Positions 8,231-17,037 of a DNA stretch of 35,749 nucleotides are shown here, one piece after another. Source of the stretch: Planctomycetaceae bacterium. GTDB taxonomy: Bacteria > Planctomycetota > Planctomycetia > Pirellulales > Pirellulaceae. The translations under genes were made by a program, and so were the position numbers. The DNA is taken from positions 1 through 35,749 of the forward strand of contig PKCN01000319.1 of NCBI GenBank assembly GCA_002862205.1, read 5' to 3'. Each line of letters starts with the position of its first letter. The stretch's first letter is position 1. The notes under the pieces are model-generated. The model made no database searches, was not told where the DNA came from, and saw only the letters and a program-made list of their open reading frames with translations.

Positions 8231-11200
8231 ATTGACTGCGCTTGATTTGGCGAGGTGGGTCTTTGCGAGGAAAGTGCAAACGCAGATGCGGCACCGCTTC
8301 GTCATCCGCTTCGTCATCGCTGGCTGCCGGAGCACTGCTGGCTGCCGGAGCACTGCTGGCTGCCGGAGCAATGCTGGGTGATGTTTCGACGGAAACGGGG
8401 ACCCTCACATTCATGTCATCTGAAGTAACCGGTGTGGATGTGTCATCCATCCCGAGGTGATCTGGTTTCACGGGCCGGTTTTCGCGCGGCTTGAAGAAGC
8501 GACCGGCGGGACCGGCCAGTAAAGCTGGCAGCAGAATCAGGTCACCCGCTAAGGCAGCTACGAGCATCACCAGCATCAATGTGCCAAATCGTTGGGTAGG
8601 TGTGAAGGTCGACAAAGCAAACACAAACAGCCCCAGACCACCGACGATGGTGGTCTGCGTCATGGCAGGACCAACACGACGATAAGACTGAATTACCGCT
8701 TCAACGCGGGTCATGCCTTCATCCAGATGCGCACGGAACCACGACAGGAAGTGAATCGTGTCGTCCACTGCCACTCCCATGGCAACAGAGGCTGTCATCA
8801 TGGTTCCGATGTCAATTTCGATATTCAAATGACACATCACCCCAAACACAACCAAGACAGGAAAGACATTGGGGATCATCGACACAAGACCAGCTGCCAC
8901 ACCATTTGCGAGGTTGCCCGGTTTCATCCATCCCAGCGGCATGCGACCTGGATTGAGAAGCCAGACCATGACCAGCGCGATCAGGACAAATGCCATCGCA
9001 ATTGAATGCGTCAAGCTGGTCAACAGCGTTCGCTGCGCTTTGTAGACCACGGGAACAACACCCGTGTAAATCACTTGGATTGGTCCACTGCCATCAACAT
9101 CAGGTACCCGATCAGCGGTAAGTTGCGGCGATACTTTTTTATCGCGAATGATGGTTGCGTCAATCAGATTGGGCGAAGAATTGAAGTCATCGATTGTGAA
9201 GACATCACTCCCCAGCCAGACAATGGCATCGAACCTCTCCAGTGACTCCTGCCACTTGGGATTGGAGGTCATTGCCTCGGCCTTTTCCGGCGACACGTCA
9301 ATCCATCGTGGGGATTCAATCCGCTCACCACTGAGTAACTCAGCAAGTGTGGCAGCGTAGGTTGCTTTTTGGTTAATCTCACCATCAGGTAAAATCAAAT
9401 CAGCGGACTCGAGTGTCTTGGGGCTTTCGCGGCTCACCACCAGAACTTGTGACTTTGTATCAAGCTTCGTCGGGTTGCCATTGTCATCCGTGGTCAGCGA
9501 GCCAAGGATTTTGTCACGTGTGTCATAGGCCCGTAAAACTGGTTCAACAGATTCCCTGAGAGTGGAGATGAATCGACCATAGTCAACATCGGAGAGTGCG
9601 GCGACCCGAAGGCTGATTCTCCACAATTCGTTATCGAGGGCCCCTGCCGATTTTTCCAGTCGCAGGTAGTCGTTTTCTTGTAGATCCTCGCGACCTGCCA
9701 GAATCTCACGATTGAACTTTGCCCTGATCGGACTGTAACTGTTGCTTGGTTCGGGTAGCGGTGGCAGAACCGTGTCAGCGCTCATGACCTGCCCGACGAC
9801 ACCACGACCAGGCTCACCAAGGATTCGATTGACAACGGTCCGAATCCGCGAAATGGCTTCGACCCGCTCCAGCATGGTGAGCGCTTGGATGGAGGGTTTA
9901 TCATCGGCTGATGCCATACCGTCGCTGATGTTTTCATCTGCATCCGCCAGATATTCTGCTTGCATTTCCGGTGGGACGCGAACAATCAACTCCATGGGAA
10001 CCAATTTCCCGAAGTTGTCTTCGAGCCAGCCATAGTCATGAATGATCCGCGAATCGGGATCAAACAACTTCAGTAACTGGACTGAGGTTTTGATATTCAG
10101 AAGTCCGAGTGAGCAGACTGCCAGCATCAATAAACAGGTACTGCTGACAATCGCATGGTGTCCTGTAATCCAGCGGCCCACCGCAGCCCACCAATCTGAC
10201 AAGCGACTCTCGGGTGCCGGTTGTTGCGTGGTTGAATCGATTTCGGATTCAGAGAACTTGGGAGCAAAAACCTGTAGGGCGGCAGGCAGATAGGAGAACA
10301 GGATAGCGAGCGTCATCAGAACGCCAATGGCTGAATAGAAGCCAAAATTGCTGATTGGAGCCAGATTGCTGGTGAACAGCGAGGCGAGACCAATTGCGGT
10401 CGTCAAAGAAGCCAGCGAGCAAGGCAGAATGGCGTGTCGCAAAGCACGTCCGGGCGCTCCTGCCTTTCCGCGAATCCGTACCTCGTCGCGGTAGTAGTTG
10501 ACAACGTGTATCGCTCCCGAGATCCCAAGTACATAAACCAGCGATGGCATGCTCAGTAGAATCGCATCGACTTTACCTGACGTCCACCAGACCATTGCCA
10601 TGCTAAGCATGGCTGAGCAACCGCCAACGACGAATACCATCACGGTGATCTTGATACTGCCAAAACAGATATAAGACAGAATGATCCCCAGCACAATGCT
10701 GTAGCCAACCAATCGAGCCAGCGTGACGGTTCCCTCTTCGTCAATGGCAGTATTGTCGACAGGGGGACCACCGATGCGAAGCGGCGGTAAGCCATCCACC
10801 GATTCGGCGGGCCGACGATTGAACGGGGGTGGCGCCATGGACGGCGGAGCAGCCGGTTGAACACCGGACTCGGCGGCCAAAGTCAATAGGCGTCCTCGAG
10901 GCTGCCCCATGATTCCCCGGCCCAATGCATAGGCGAGATTGTCTTTTGCCAGGTCAGTCAGAGTAATGAGGACGCACGTCAATCTTGGTGGTGGTTCCAC
11001 TTCCATCGCGTCGTAGACCGCATACCACACGTTGGTGCGATCATTCAGGAATGCTTGTTTGAGCTGATCAAGCGAGGAATCATATTCATCCGCCAGAATT
11101 TCTGTGAGGTGGAAATCGACTTGTGCGTCAAAGTCCTCGGGCAACTGGTCACGGCTGCTCTCCGGCAGTGCATCACGGAACGCTGCGGCAGTCCATTCGA

Positions 11201-12029
11201 AGTCGTCCGTGATTGCAGGGGCAAACAGGCTTCCCGTCAATCGCTCCATCGCGCGGCGACGGGCCACCGTAGATCGGCGATCTTCATCAGTCAGATCGAC
11301 CGGCCAAAGTGGACCACCTTCGCGGGCCAGCTCATCCAGAATCGAATCGCCGGTTTGAACCGAGTGAAACAGATTCGCACAGATCATCGAAGGATCTGCG
11401 TAAAACGGATTCTGAAATTGTGATTTGCCGGGCGGGTCACCAAAGCCGGTTATGAAGGTGCTTTGCAGCTCATAAGTGCCAAGGGATTTCTTGACCTGAC
11501 GAATCAGAGCAGCCGGCCCGTTGTTGGGTTCGTCCCATCGATACAGGTGACCCTTGGGCGTGATGTAGTACCATTGCCCGGAGGGCGTGCTCAGCCACTT
11601 TTCCTGCTGACCGCCCCAATCATAAAAGTCGCTGCCAGCCAGCAGCAACTGGAGTTCGTTACCTACCGACTTTGCTCGCTGGTAACTTTCTGCGAGTTCC
11701 AAAGTTAAATCAGCAGATGGATCAAACGTCTCACTTTCGTGCAGCAGTTTCTGCTCAAGCAAACTCAGACGCTGGTCACCACTAACGCAACCTGGCCATG
11801 TTGCCAACACAAAACTCTCACCCGCGAAGTGATCAGCAAACCACTCCAGTTCAGCTGTCTCAGGAAAGTCGCTGGGCAGCCAGTCTTTGACATCGTTCTC
11901 TTTTTGATTCAGGCTCAGCCTGGCTGCTCGAAAACCCGATGGCAGGAAAAAGAAAAAAGCAACGAGAATTAGCAGCGCATAACTGATCCCCAATGGGCTA
12001 CGTCGCTCAAGCAATGGACGTTGATTCAT
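8229..12029 (-). CDS. RND/MMPL-superfamily membrane exporter
   Basis: A 1266-residue inner-membrane protein with the two-half RND layout. There is an N-terminal membrane segment (about 12-34), a large extracytoplasmic domain, a first membrane bundle (about 430-640), a second extracytoplasmic domain, and a second bundle (about 990-1180). The second bundle carries GVAVDDTIHFLSWFR and ends in GDLILLPALL, both typical of MMPL/SSD-type transporters. RND proteins are normally proton-driven exporters of lipids or other hydrophobic compounds; the substrate here is unknown. The last 75 residues are a low-complexity cytoplasmic tail with Ala/Pro/Ser repeats and DDEADDEA, encoded by tandem repeats at 8295-8373. 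I see no Shine-Dalgarno site before ATG 12029. It lies 442 bases downstream of the BatA-like gene on the same strand, so it may have its own promoter. Confidence 0.88.
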   Translation of the reverse strand: MNQRPLLERRSPLGISYALLILVAFFFFLPSGFRAARLSLNQKENDVKDWLPSDFPETAELEWFADHFAGESFVLATWPGCVSGDQRLSLLEQKLLHESETFDPSADLTLELAESYQRAKSVGNELQLLLAGSDFYDWGGQQEKWLSTPSGQWYYITPKGHLYRWDEPNNGPAALIRQVKKSLGTYELQSTFITGFGDPPGKSQFQNPFYADPSMICANLFHSVQTGDSILDELAREGGPLWPVDLTDEDRRSTVARRRAMERLTGSLFAPAITDDFEWTAAAFRDALPESSRDQLPEDFDAQVDFHLTEILADEYDSSLDQLKQAFLNDRTNVWYAVYDAMEVEPPPRLTCVLITLTDLAKDNLAYALGRGIMGQPRGRLLTLAAESGVQPAAPPSMAPPPFNRRPAESVDGLPPLRIGGPPVDNTAIDEEGTVTLARLVGYSIVLGIILSYICFGSIKITVMVFVVGGCSAMLSMAMVWWTSGKVDAILLSMPSLVYVLGISGAIHVVNYYRDEVRIRGKAGAPGRALRHAILPCSLASLTTAIGLASLFTSNLAPISNFGFYSAIGVLMTLAILFSYLPAALQVFAPKFSESEIDSTTQQPAPESRLSDWWAAVGRWITGHHAIVSSTCLLMLAVCSLGLLNIKTSVQLLKLFDPDSRIIHDYGWLEDNFGKLVPMELIVRVPPEMQAEYLADADENISDGMASADDKPSIQALTMLERVEAISRIRTVVNRILGEPGRGVVGQVMSADTVLPPLPEPSNSYSPIRAKFNREILAGREDLQENDYLRLEKSAGALDNELWRISLRVAALSDVDYGRFISTLRESVEPVLRAYDTRDKILGSLTTDDNGNPTKLDTKSQVLVVSRESPKTLESADLILPDGEINQKATYAATLAELLSGERIESPRWIDVSPEKAEAMTSNPKWQESLERFDAIVWLGSDVFTIDDFNSSPNLIDATIIRDKKVSPQLTADRVPDVDGSGPIQVIYTGVVPVVYKAQRTLLTSLTHSIAMAFVLIALVMVWLLNPGRMPLGWMKPGNLANGVAAGLVSMIPNVFPVLVVFGVMCHLNIEIDIGTMMTASVAMGVAVDDTIHFLSWFRAHLDEGMTRVEAVIQSYRRVGPAMTQTTIVGGLGLFVFALSTFTPTQRFGTLMLVMLVAALAGDLILLPALLAGPAGRFFKPRENRPVKPDHLGMDDTSTPVTSDDMNVRVPVSVETSPSIAPAASSAPAASSAPAASDDEADDEAVPHLRLHFPRKDPPRQIKRSQ
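8295..8373. repeat. Two in-frame tandem repeats in the exporter tail
   Basis: A 12-bp unit CGCTTCGTCATC is present twice (8295-8306 and 8307-8318). It is followed by an 18-bp unit CTGGCTGCCGGAGCACTG at 8320-8337 and 8338-8355, and a third copy at 8356-8373 with one change. On the coding (minus) strand these give DDEADDEA and repeats of a six-residue Ser/Ala/Pro unit. Both unit lengths are multiples of three. Confidence 0.92.
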
Positions 12030-12471
12030 AGAGGAGTGCTAAGTTACATGAGCCGACGGACAAGGCTCGGTTTCGATGCGGACTACTGTTGGTGGGTAAG
12101 TTACCGCTGATGACGCGAGTGGTCTACTTCAAACGGGCTCAATGCCTCACCCAACAGCCGTCGATTTGTCGGATATTCGGGTCGCGTCCAGTTTACAGGC
12201 ATGTCAGAGTTGTTCGCAACGGAAAAACAGGTGTGGGATCCAGCGGCAAGGCCAACTTAGCCGCTATATCTTGCCTGAATTGGCAGCATGCTGTCCCGAA
12301 ATACTCACATCGACTGCTCGACATCGCCTCGTCGAGTGGTGCGATCGCTTGTCTGGGCCCTGATGTCGTTCCCATCACGATTCGTTTCCGAACCATCATT
12401 TCGAGTTCAAATCCATCTTTTGAAAGCATTGCGCATGCGTGTGTGGCAACATTGATTCGCTCGTATCGAAA
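12030..12471. other. 442-bp spacer upstream of the exporter gene
   Basis: It contains only short open frames on both strands with no recognisable protein features. GCGGC at 12243 could pair with GCCGC about 12 bases on, but this is weak. It probably holds the exporter promoter and leader. I cannot identify promoter boxes with confidence. Confidence 0.5.
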
Positions 12472-14877
12472 TCAGCGTGCTGATGTGGTGCGAGCACGAT
12501 AAAAGCGATTTCCGAGTATTTGTTCCAACAGAAAGATTGCCAAGGCAAAAAGGATGGCCGGTGAGTGTAAGGAGACTCGCTGAGTTGCTTTGTTTTCAGC
12601 AAACTCGATGCCCTCCCGGTCGGCCACCAGATCATATCGTTCCGGCCCGAAAATTTGATCGAGCTGGTCTGCTCCGATTCGATTCAGGGAGATCGAGCTG
12701 CCGGGCAAATTGGTTGAAAAACCTGCGCCCGGGTTCAGGCCTCGAATCCAATAGATTCCCGATCGTGGGGTATCCGTGAAGGTGACACGTTCATTGGATG
12801 GTGTGACATTGAACGGAATGGGTGGTTGATTTGATGGTGGAAAAATCTGAATCTTCTGTGTCAGACTTGCGTTCTCGATTGTCGTGTTGGAATTTTTATT
12901 CTGCTTGGTTTGCACTGCCGCGATTACTTTGGGTTGACCGACAAGCAGCATCGATTGATCGCTTCCACGCTGTGTCAGGTATTCGATGCTTTGTCGCGTC
13001 AGTAACCAGGCTGGCCAGGGGTCCGTACCGAACAGGGTATTCCAGTTTCGTGTTGCACTCGAAAGGCCGGGAATCGGTGTGCTGAGCACCAGGATACGGC
13101 CTGAACTGCTTCCGGAATCGGTGGGCACGATTCTTGAGGTCAGGGCCGCGTGTTCGGTGCCTGCATATCGGATCAGAATGGTATCTTTTTCTGTCGTTTT
13201 GAGTTGCCAATACTGCTGAACACGAAAATCGCTCCAAGGAGTGTTATCAGCGAGTATCGAAGTGATCGGGTTCCCTTTTGTTGTCATTTGGAAAAAGGTG
13301 CCGGGTTCGGGTATTCTCCAACGTCGCACGAGAGAAGGTGTAAAGCTTGACTTGATATTCGATCCACTGACTGCTGGTCCGAGCGTCACAAAGACACCAC
13401 CGCCGGTCGTCAAATACGCTGCAATACTTGTATCTTCGAGAACGGCATTGTCAGGGTTGATCAGCAGGATGGATTCGAAATCGCTCAATCGTACGGCGGG
13501 CAGATCGGCAAACCCGATACGTTCAACCTGGAACTCTGCATTTTCCTCATCTGACAAGCCAGCAGATGCAGTCATGATTTGACTGATGATCCGGGATTCA
13601 TCCGAGTCATCACAAACAAGCAGCACCTTGGATGGTGGCAGGACCTGGAGGGTGAAATAGCGGCGGTCGTCGATGGAGATTCCATCCTCGCCGATGAGTG
13701 TGATTTGTCCATGATGTGTACCGATATCGAGCGCAGGAATCGTTAATAGCAGTTCACTCGATCCACCCTTGCTGACTTGGACGCTGGTTCGATCGACACT
13801 TTCGAGTTCTGGCAGCACAACGTTTCCATTGCGAATCACTGGGAGAGCTGCATCGGTTTTAAAAAGTTGAAGATCCGCGGTGACGGAATCGGTTTCAAGA
13901 TCACTGAACGATTCGAAATTCAGTGTTGTCGAGACTGAAATTGGCGAACCACGAGGTGGCGTTTGATCCGAGAGTTTTGGAATGGATAGAGAGCGGTTGA
14001 ACCCTTCAAAATCTCCCGTGTCAAAAATGGTCAAGGCAATGGTGGGGGCGGATTCCAGCAAGGTCAGCATGCTGCTGTCATCGAGTGCATCGTTCCATGT
14101 TGACTCAGTCAAGTCACTCAATAGCAGGATTTGGCGATTGGGTAATTCACTTTCTCGCACCAGACGGGCTGCTGCGTCCAATCGTGATGCGACGGACTGG
14201 GTTGTTTCCAGTGGTTGCAACTGTTCAATTTTCGAGATCGCATTGGCGGTGTCCATGGAGAAGGAGGCAAGCTGTGAGGAGCGGTCGAGAATGGCGACGC
14301 GACTGGTGCGCGGTAATCGAGTTACCATCCAGGTTGCGACATCTTTCATCCGCATGATGCGATTGTCGTCGGGCGTTTTCCAGGACGACGTGGGTGAGTT
14401 GTCCACAATGATCGCAATGGCAACCGGTTCGATCGTGTCGATCGATGGAGCCGGGCCGGAGGCATAGGTATAGCCTCCCCAAGCCAACGCGATTAACAGC
14501 AGCAGGGCCGCAGCGGTTCCAAGCCCGTAGGTGGTTGTTTTGGCCTGCCCACGGGAAAGAGCAACGGTCGCCAGCAACAGTAAAATCAGACCCAGAAACG
14601 TACAAATCCCAATCGTCAGCCATGTGATTGACAGCGACTGATGAATCGCGGGTCGGGCGAGAGCAAGCGCGAGCATTGCCACGGCAAGAATGCGTAGTGC
14701 CAGTAACCACCAGCGACGAACCCGTAACCGACTGCGATTGGATTCCATCCGCTTGGTCAGAAAGCGAATGGAGGGGAAGACCACTTTTCGGGGCTCGCGC
14801 CGGGCGATCAGATGCAGCACGATCGGGACGCTAATCGCCACCAGACCGAACAGTAGGGTTGCATTCAGAAACGTCAC
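12472..14877 (-). CDS. BatA-like membrane protein with VWA domain
   Basis: An 801-residue protein from GTG 14877. The N-terminus TFLNATLLFGLVAISVP, then HLI, FPSIRFL and an arginine-rich stretch before a second membrane helix, is the BatA/aerotolerance N-terminal domain. Two more hydrophobic segments follow (about 85-140). A von Willebrand A-like domain (about 150-330) has the metal-site start DNSPTS, a variant of DxSxS, and LLLSDLT. A long extracytoplasmic region with GGGVFVTLGP recalls a glutamine-amidotransferase-like fold, and a final membrane helix lies near the C-terminus. The longer frame from TTG 14940 adds 21 residues absent from the usual family start, so GTG is preferred, though neither has a good ribosome site. 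With the DUF58 and MoxR genes upstream it forms the common MoxR/DUF58/BatA set, thought to act as a chaperone complex at the cell envelope. Confidence 0.83.
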   Translation of the reverse strand: MTFLNATLLFGLVAISVPIVLHLIARREPRKVVFPSIRFLTKRMESNRSRLRVRRWWLLALRILAVAMLALALARPAIHQSLSITWLTIGICTFLGLILLLLATVALSRGQAKTTTYGLGTAAALLLLIALAWGGYTYASGPAPSIDTIEPVAIAIIVDNSPTSSWKTPDDNRIMRMKDVATWMVTRLPRTSRVAILDRSSQLASFSMDTANAISKIEQLQPLETTQSVASRLDAAARLVRESELPNRQILLLSDLTESTWNDALDDSSMLTLLESAPTIALTIFDTGDFEGFNRSLSIPKLSDQTPPRGSPISVSTTLNFESFSDLETDSVTADLQLFKTDAALPVIRNGNVVLPELESVDRTSVQVSKGGSSELLLTIPALDIGTHHGQITLIGEDGISIDDRRYFTLQVLPPSKVLLVCDDSDESRIISQIMTASAGLSDEENAEFQVERIGFADLPAVRLSDFESILLINPDNAVLEDTSIAAYLTTGGGVFVTLGPAVSGSNIKSSFTPSLVRRWRIPEPGTFFQMTTKGNPITSILADNTPWSDFRVQQYWQLKTTEKDTILIRYAGTEHAALTSRIVPTDSGSSSGRILVLSTPIPGLSSATRNWNTLFGTDPWPAWLLTRQSIEYLTQRGSDQSMLLVGQPKVIAAVQTKQNKNSNTTIENASLTQKIQIFPPSNQPPIPFNVTPSNERVTFTDTPRSGIYWIRGLNPGAGFSTNLPGSSISLNRIGADQLDQIFGPERYDLVADREGIEFAENKATQRVSLHSPAILFALAIFLLEQILGNRFYRARTTSAR

Positions 14878-15019
14878 GGTGCGTCGCAGTTCCAAGCGGT
14901 AGGGAGGATTTGAAGTTGACTGTTCGGGGTATTGTTTCAATGCGGGTCGTCAGGAACACATCATTGATCAATCAGTCTTTGATAACATCGGATGGAATTC
15001 CGCGGTCGCTGATGGCCCG

Positions 15020-15925
15020 CTAAAAACGACTCTGCCGTTGTATCAGGTACTCGGTGAGCGCTTTGTCGAACGGCATGCTGGTGTCCAGAGGAACATAGTC
15101 GACTCGCAACTTGTTGAGGCCTTCACGATAGGCATCCCGGAAGGCTTCCACTTGTTGCAGGTAGTCTTCCCGGAAACCTGTGGCATCCACAGAGACCGTT
15201 TCGCCACTTTCTGAGTCTTCAAACTGCACAGGTCCATCGTAAGGAAACTTGACCTCAGCCTCATCCATGACGTGGAATACAATGACATCATGTCCGCCGT
15301 GCCTTAGCCTTGCCAACGCGGAGATGATTTCTTCCGGAGCGCCTTCATCGTCATTGGTTGGCAAAAGGTCTGAGAAGAGAACCACCAGCGAATGTTGTTT
15401 CAGCATCGCCGCCAATTGAATGATGCAGGCAGGCAGATCGGTTTTGCCATTAGGCTCCAGTTTGGACAATTGTCCCATGACTTCACCGATGTGACCGCGC
15501 CGACTGCGGGCTGGCAGACGAGCCTGCATTTTTTCGTCAAACGTGATCAAGCCCACCGGATCCTGTTGCATGGTCATCAGGTAGGTGAGTGATGCTGCCA
15601 GGCATGTACAGTATTCAAACTTGTTCATGGTCTGTTCTTCGGTGAATCCCATCGACTTGGACAGGTCGATCACCAAATAGGCAGTCAGGTTGGTTTCTGC
15701 CTCGAAACGTTTGACAAAGTATTTGTCTGATTTTGCGTAGACCAGCCAGTCGATCAGCTTCGGGTCATCACCGCGGTTGTATCGGCGATGCTCACTGAAC
15801 TGAACCGAGAATCCGTGGAATGGGCTGGAATGCAGGCCCTGTAAAAATCCCTTCACCACCATCCGTGCGCGCAGATCCAGACGCTTGATCTGTTGCAGCG
15901 ATTCGGGTGAAAGCAGTGCTGTCAT
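15020..15925 (-). CDS. DUF58 protein with VWA-type metal site
   Basis: A 301-residue protein of standard length for the DUF58 family. The segment FHGFSVQFSEHRRYNRGDD followed by IDW (37-60) is the family signature. A VWA-type MIDAS, DLSKS, follows at 87-91, and VVLFSDLL sits further on. It has no membrane helix, so it is probably cytoplasmic. DUF58 proteins are almost always encoded next to MoxR ATPases, as here, where the gene begins 26 bases after the moxR stop. The MoxR ATPase is thought to remodel VWA-domain partners such as this one. The exact cellular function is not known. Confidence 0.92.
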   Translation of the reverse strand: MTALLSPESLQQIKRLDLRARMVVKGFLQGLHSSPFHGFSVQFSEHRRYNRGDDPKLIDWLVYAKSDKYFVKRFEAETNLTAYLVIDLSKSMGFTEEQTMNKFEYCTCLAASLTYLMTMQQDPVGLITFDEKMQARLPARSRRGHIGEVMGQLSKLEPNGKTDLPACIIQLAAMLKQHSLVVLFSDLLPTNDDEGAPEEIISALARLRHGGHDVIVFHVMDEAEVKFPYDGPVQFEDSESGETVSVDATGFREDYLQQVEAFRDAYREGLNKLRVDYVPLDTSMPFDKALTEYLIQRQSRF

Positions 15926-15951
15926 GCAGGGGTGGGTCCAGACAATCGTTT

Positions 15952-17037
15952 TTAGTTTGCCGGCTTGAGCTTTTCAGGCTCAGGCGGTTGAATGTCTTCT
16001 AGCAAACGCATCACGATGGCGTCCGTGTCCATCCCTTCGGCTTGAGCCTGGAAATTGGTTGCCACCCGGTGACGCAATACTGGTAAAGCAATTCGTTTGA
16101 TGTCATCGGGATCAATGCTGAAACGTCCATTCATTGCTGCGATCGCTTTGGCGCCCGCAATCAGGTTTTGCCCCGCTCGTGGGCCCGCACCCCAATCAAC
16201 CAGTTCCTGAATGTATTCAGGAGCGGTCGGATCTTTGGGACGCGTGGCCCGCACCAGTTTCGAGGCATAGCTGATGACGTAGGGATTGACGGCGATGCTG
16301 GAAACCAGTTTCTGTATATTCAGGATCGCCCGTGAGGAAAGCACCTTGTTGACTTTCACTGATTCACCGCGTGTGGTCGCGGTCAGAATCTGCTCTTCCT
16401 CTTCAGCCGATGGATACCCCACTTTGATATTGAACATGAACCGGTCGAGCTGTGCTTCTGGGAGGGGATAGGTTCCTTCCTGCTCGATTGGATTCTGGGT
16501 TGCGATTGTGAAGAAGGGTGCGGGAAGTTTGTAGGTATCACGACCAACCGTGACTTGGCGTTCCTGCATGGCCTCCAACAGCGCGGCTTGGGTTTTTGGT
16601 GGTGTTCGATTGATTTCGTCAGCAAGCAGAATATTGGTAAAAATCGGGCCTTCGACGAATCGAAAACTTCGCTTGCCCTGTTCATTTTCTTCCAAAACTT
16701 GCGTTCCAGTGATATCCGAAGGCATCAGGTCTGGGGTAAACTGGACGCGTTTGAAGGAAACGTCGAGGATATCGGCCAGAGTGCTGACCATCAGCGTCTT
16801 GGCCAATCCCGGGACGCCTTCAAGCAGGCAGTGGCCGCGCGTGAAGATGGCAGCTAGCAGTTGCTCGATGGTATCATTCTGGCCAACAATGACCTTTGCG
16901 AGTTCCGATCGCATGGTCTTTTGGTGATCCGAGAATTCACGTAACACATCACCAAGATTCCGCGAAGCCGATTGCCCCGCTGAAGTCGCTTTTGGTGAAG
17001 GTTGATTTGGTGGAGGGGGTGGAGGAGAACCGCTCAT
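15952..17037 (-). CDS. MoxR-family AAA+ ATPase
   Basis: A 361-residue protein when read from ATG 17037. A proline-rich start (six consecutive prolines at 5-10) leads into the AAA+ core. The core has Walker A GVPGLAKT (74-81), Walker [13 protein letters not shown] with D140 and E141, and the sensor segment [21 protein letters not shown]. The C-terminal helical lid ends near residue 345. MoxR ATPases work as chaperones on VWA-domain partners, here probably the DUF58 and BatA-like proteins encoded next. The frame also runs on to ATG 17124, but the family core begins much later and the shorter start is more likely. The start codon overlaps that of the divergent squalene-repeat/DUF4159 gene by two bases. 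Confidence 0.93.
   Translation of the reverse strand: MSGSPPPPPPNQPSPKATSAGQSASRNLGDVLREFSDHQKTMRSELAKVIVGQNDTIEQLLAAIFTRGHCLLEGVPGLAKTLMVSTLADILDVSFKRVQFTPDLMPSDITGTQVLEENEQGKRSFRFVEGPIFTNILLADEINRTPPKTQAALLEAMQERQVTVGRDTYKLPAPFFTIATQNPIEQEGTYPLPEAQLDRFMFNIKVGYPSAEEEEQILTATTRGESVKVNKVLSSRAILNIQKLVSSIAVNPYVISYASKLVRATRPKDPTAPEYIQELVDWGAGPRAGQNLIAGAKAIAAMNGRFSIDPDDIKRIALPVLRHRVATNFQAQAEGMDTDAIVMRLLEDIQPPEPEKLKPAN
17021..17027 (+). promoter_or_regulatory. Shine-Dalgarno site for the DUF4159 gene, inside moxR
   Basis: GGAGGAG sits 8 bases before ATG 17036 on the plus strand. On the minus strand the same bases are proline codons of the MoxR proline tract. It supports 17036 as the plus-strand start, though any purine-rich site here is partly forced by the proline codons. 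Confidence 0.5.

Noticed and set aside
12089-12502. A 137-codon plus-strand frame (and a 78-codon minus frame) in the exporter leader
   Set aside because: No ribosome site, no family pattern, Cys/Arg-rich composition typical of chance frames; the first also runs into the end of the BatA-like gene.
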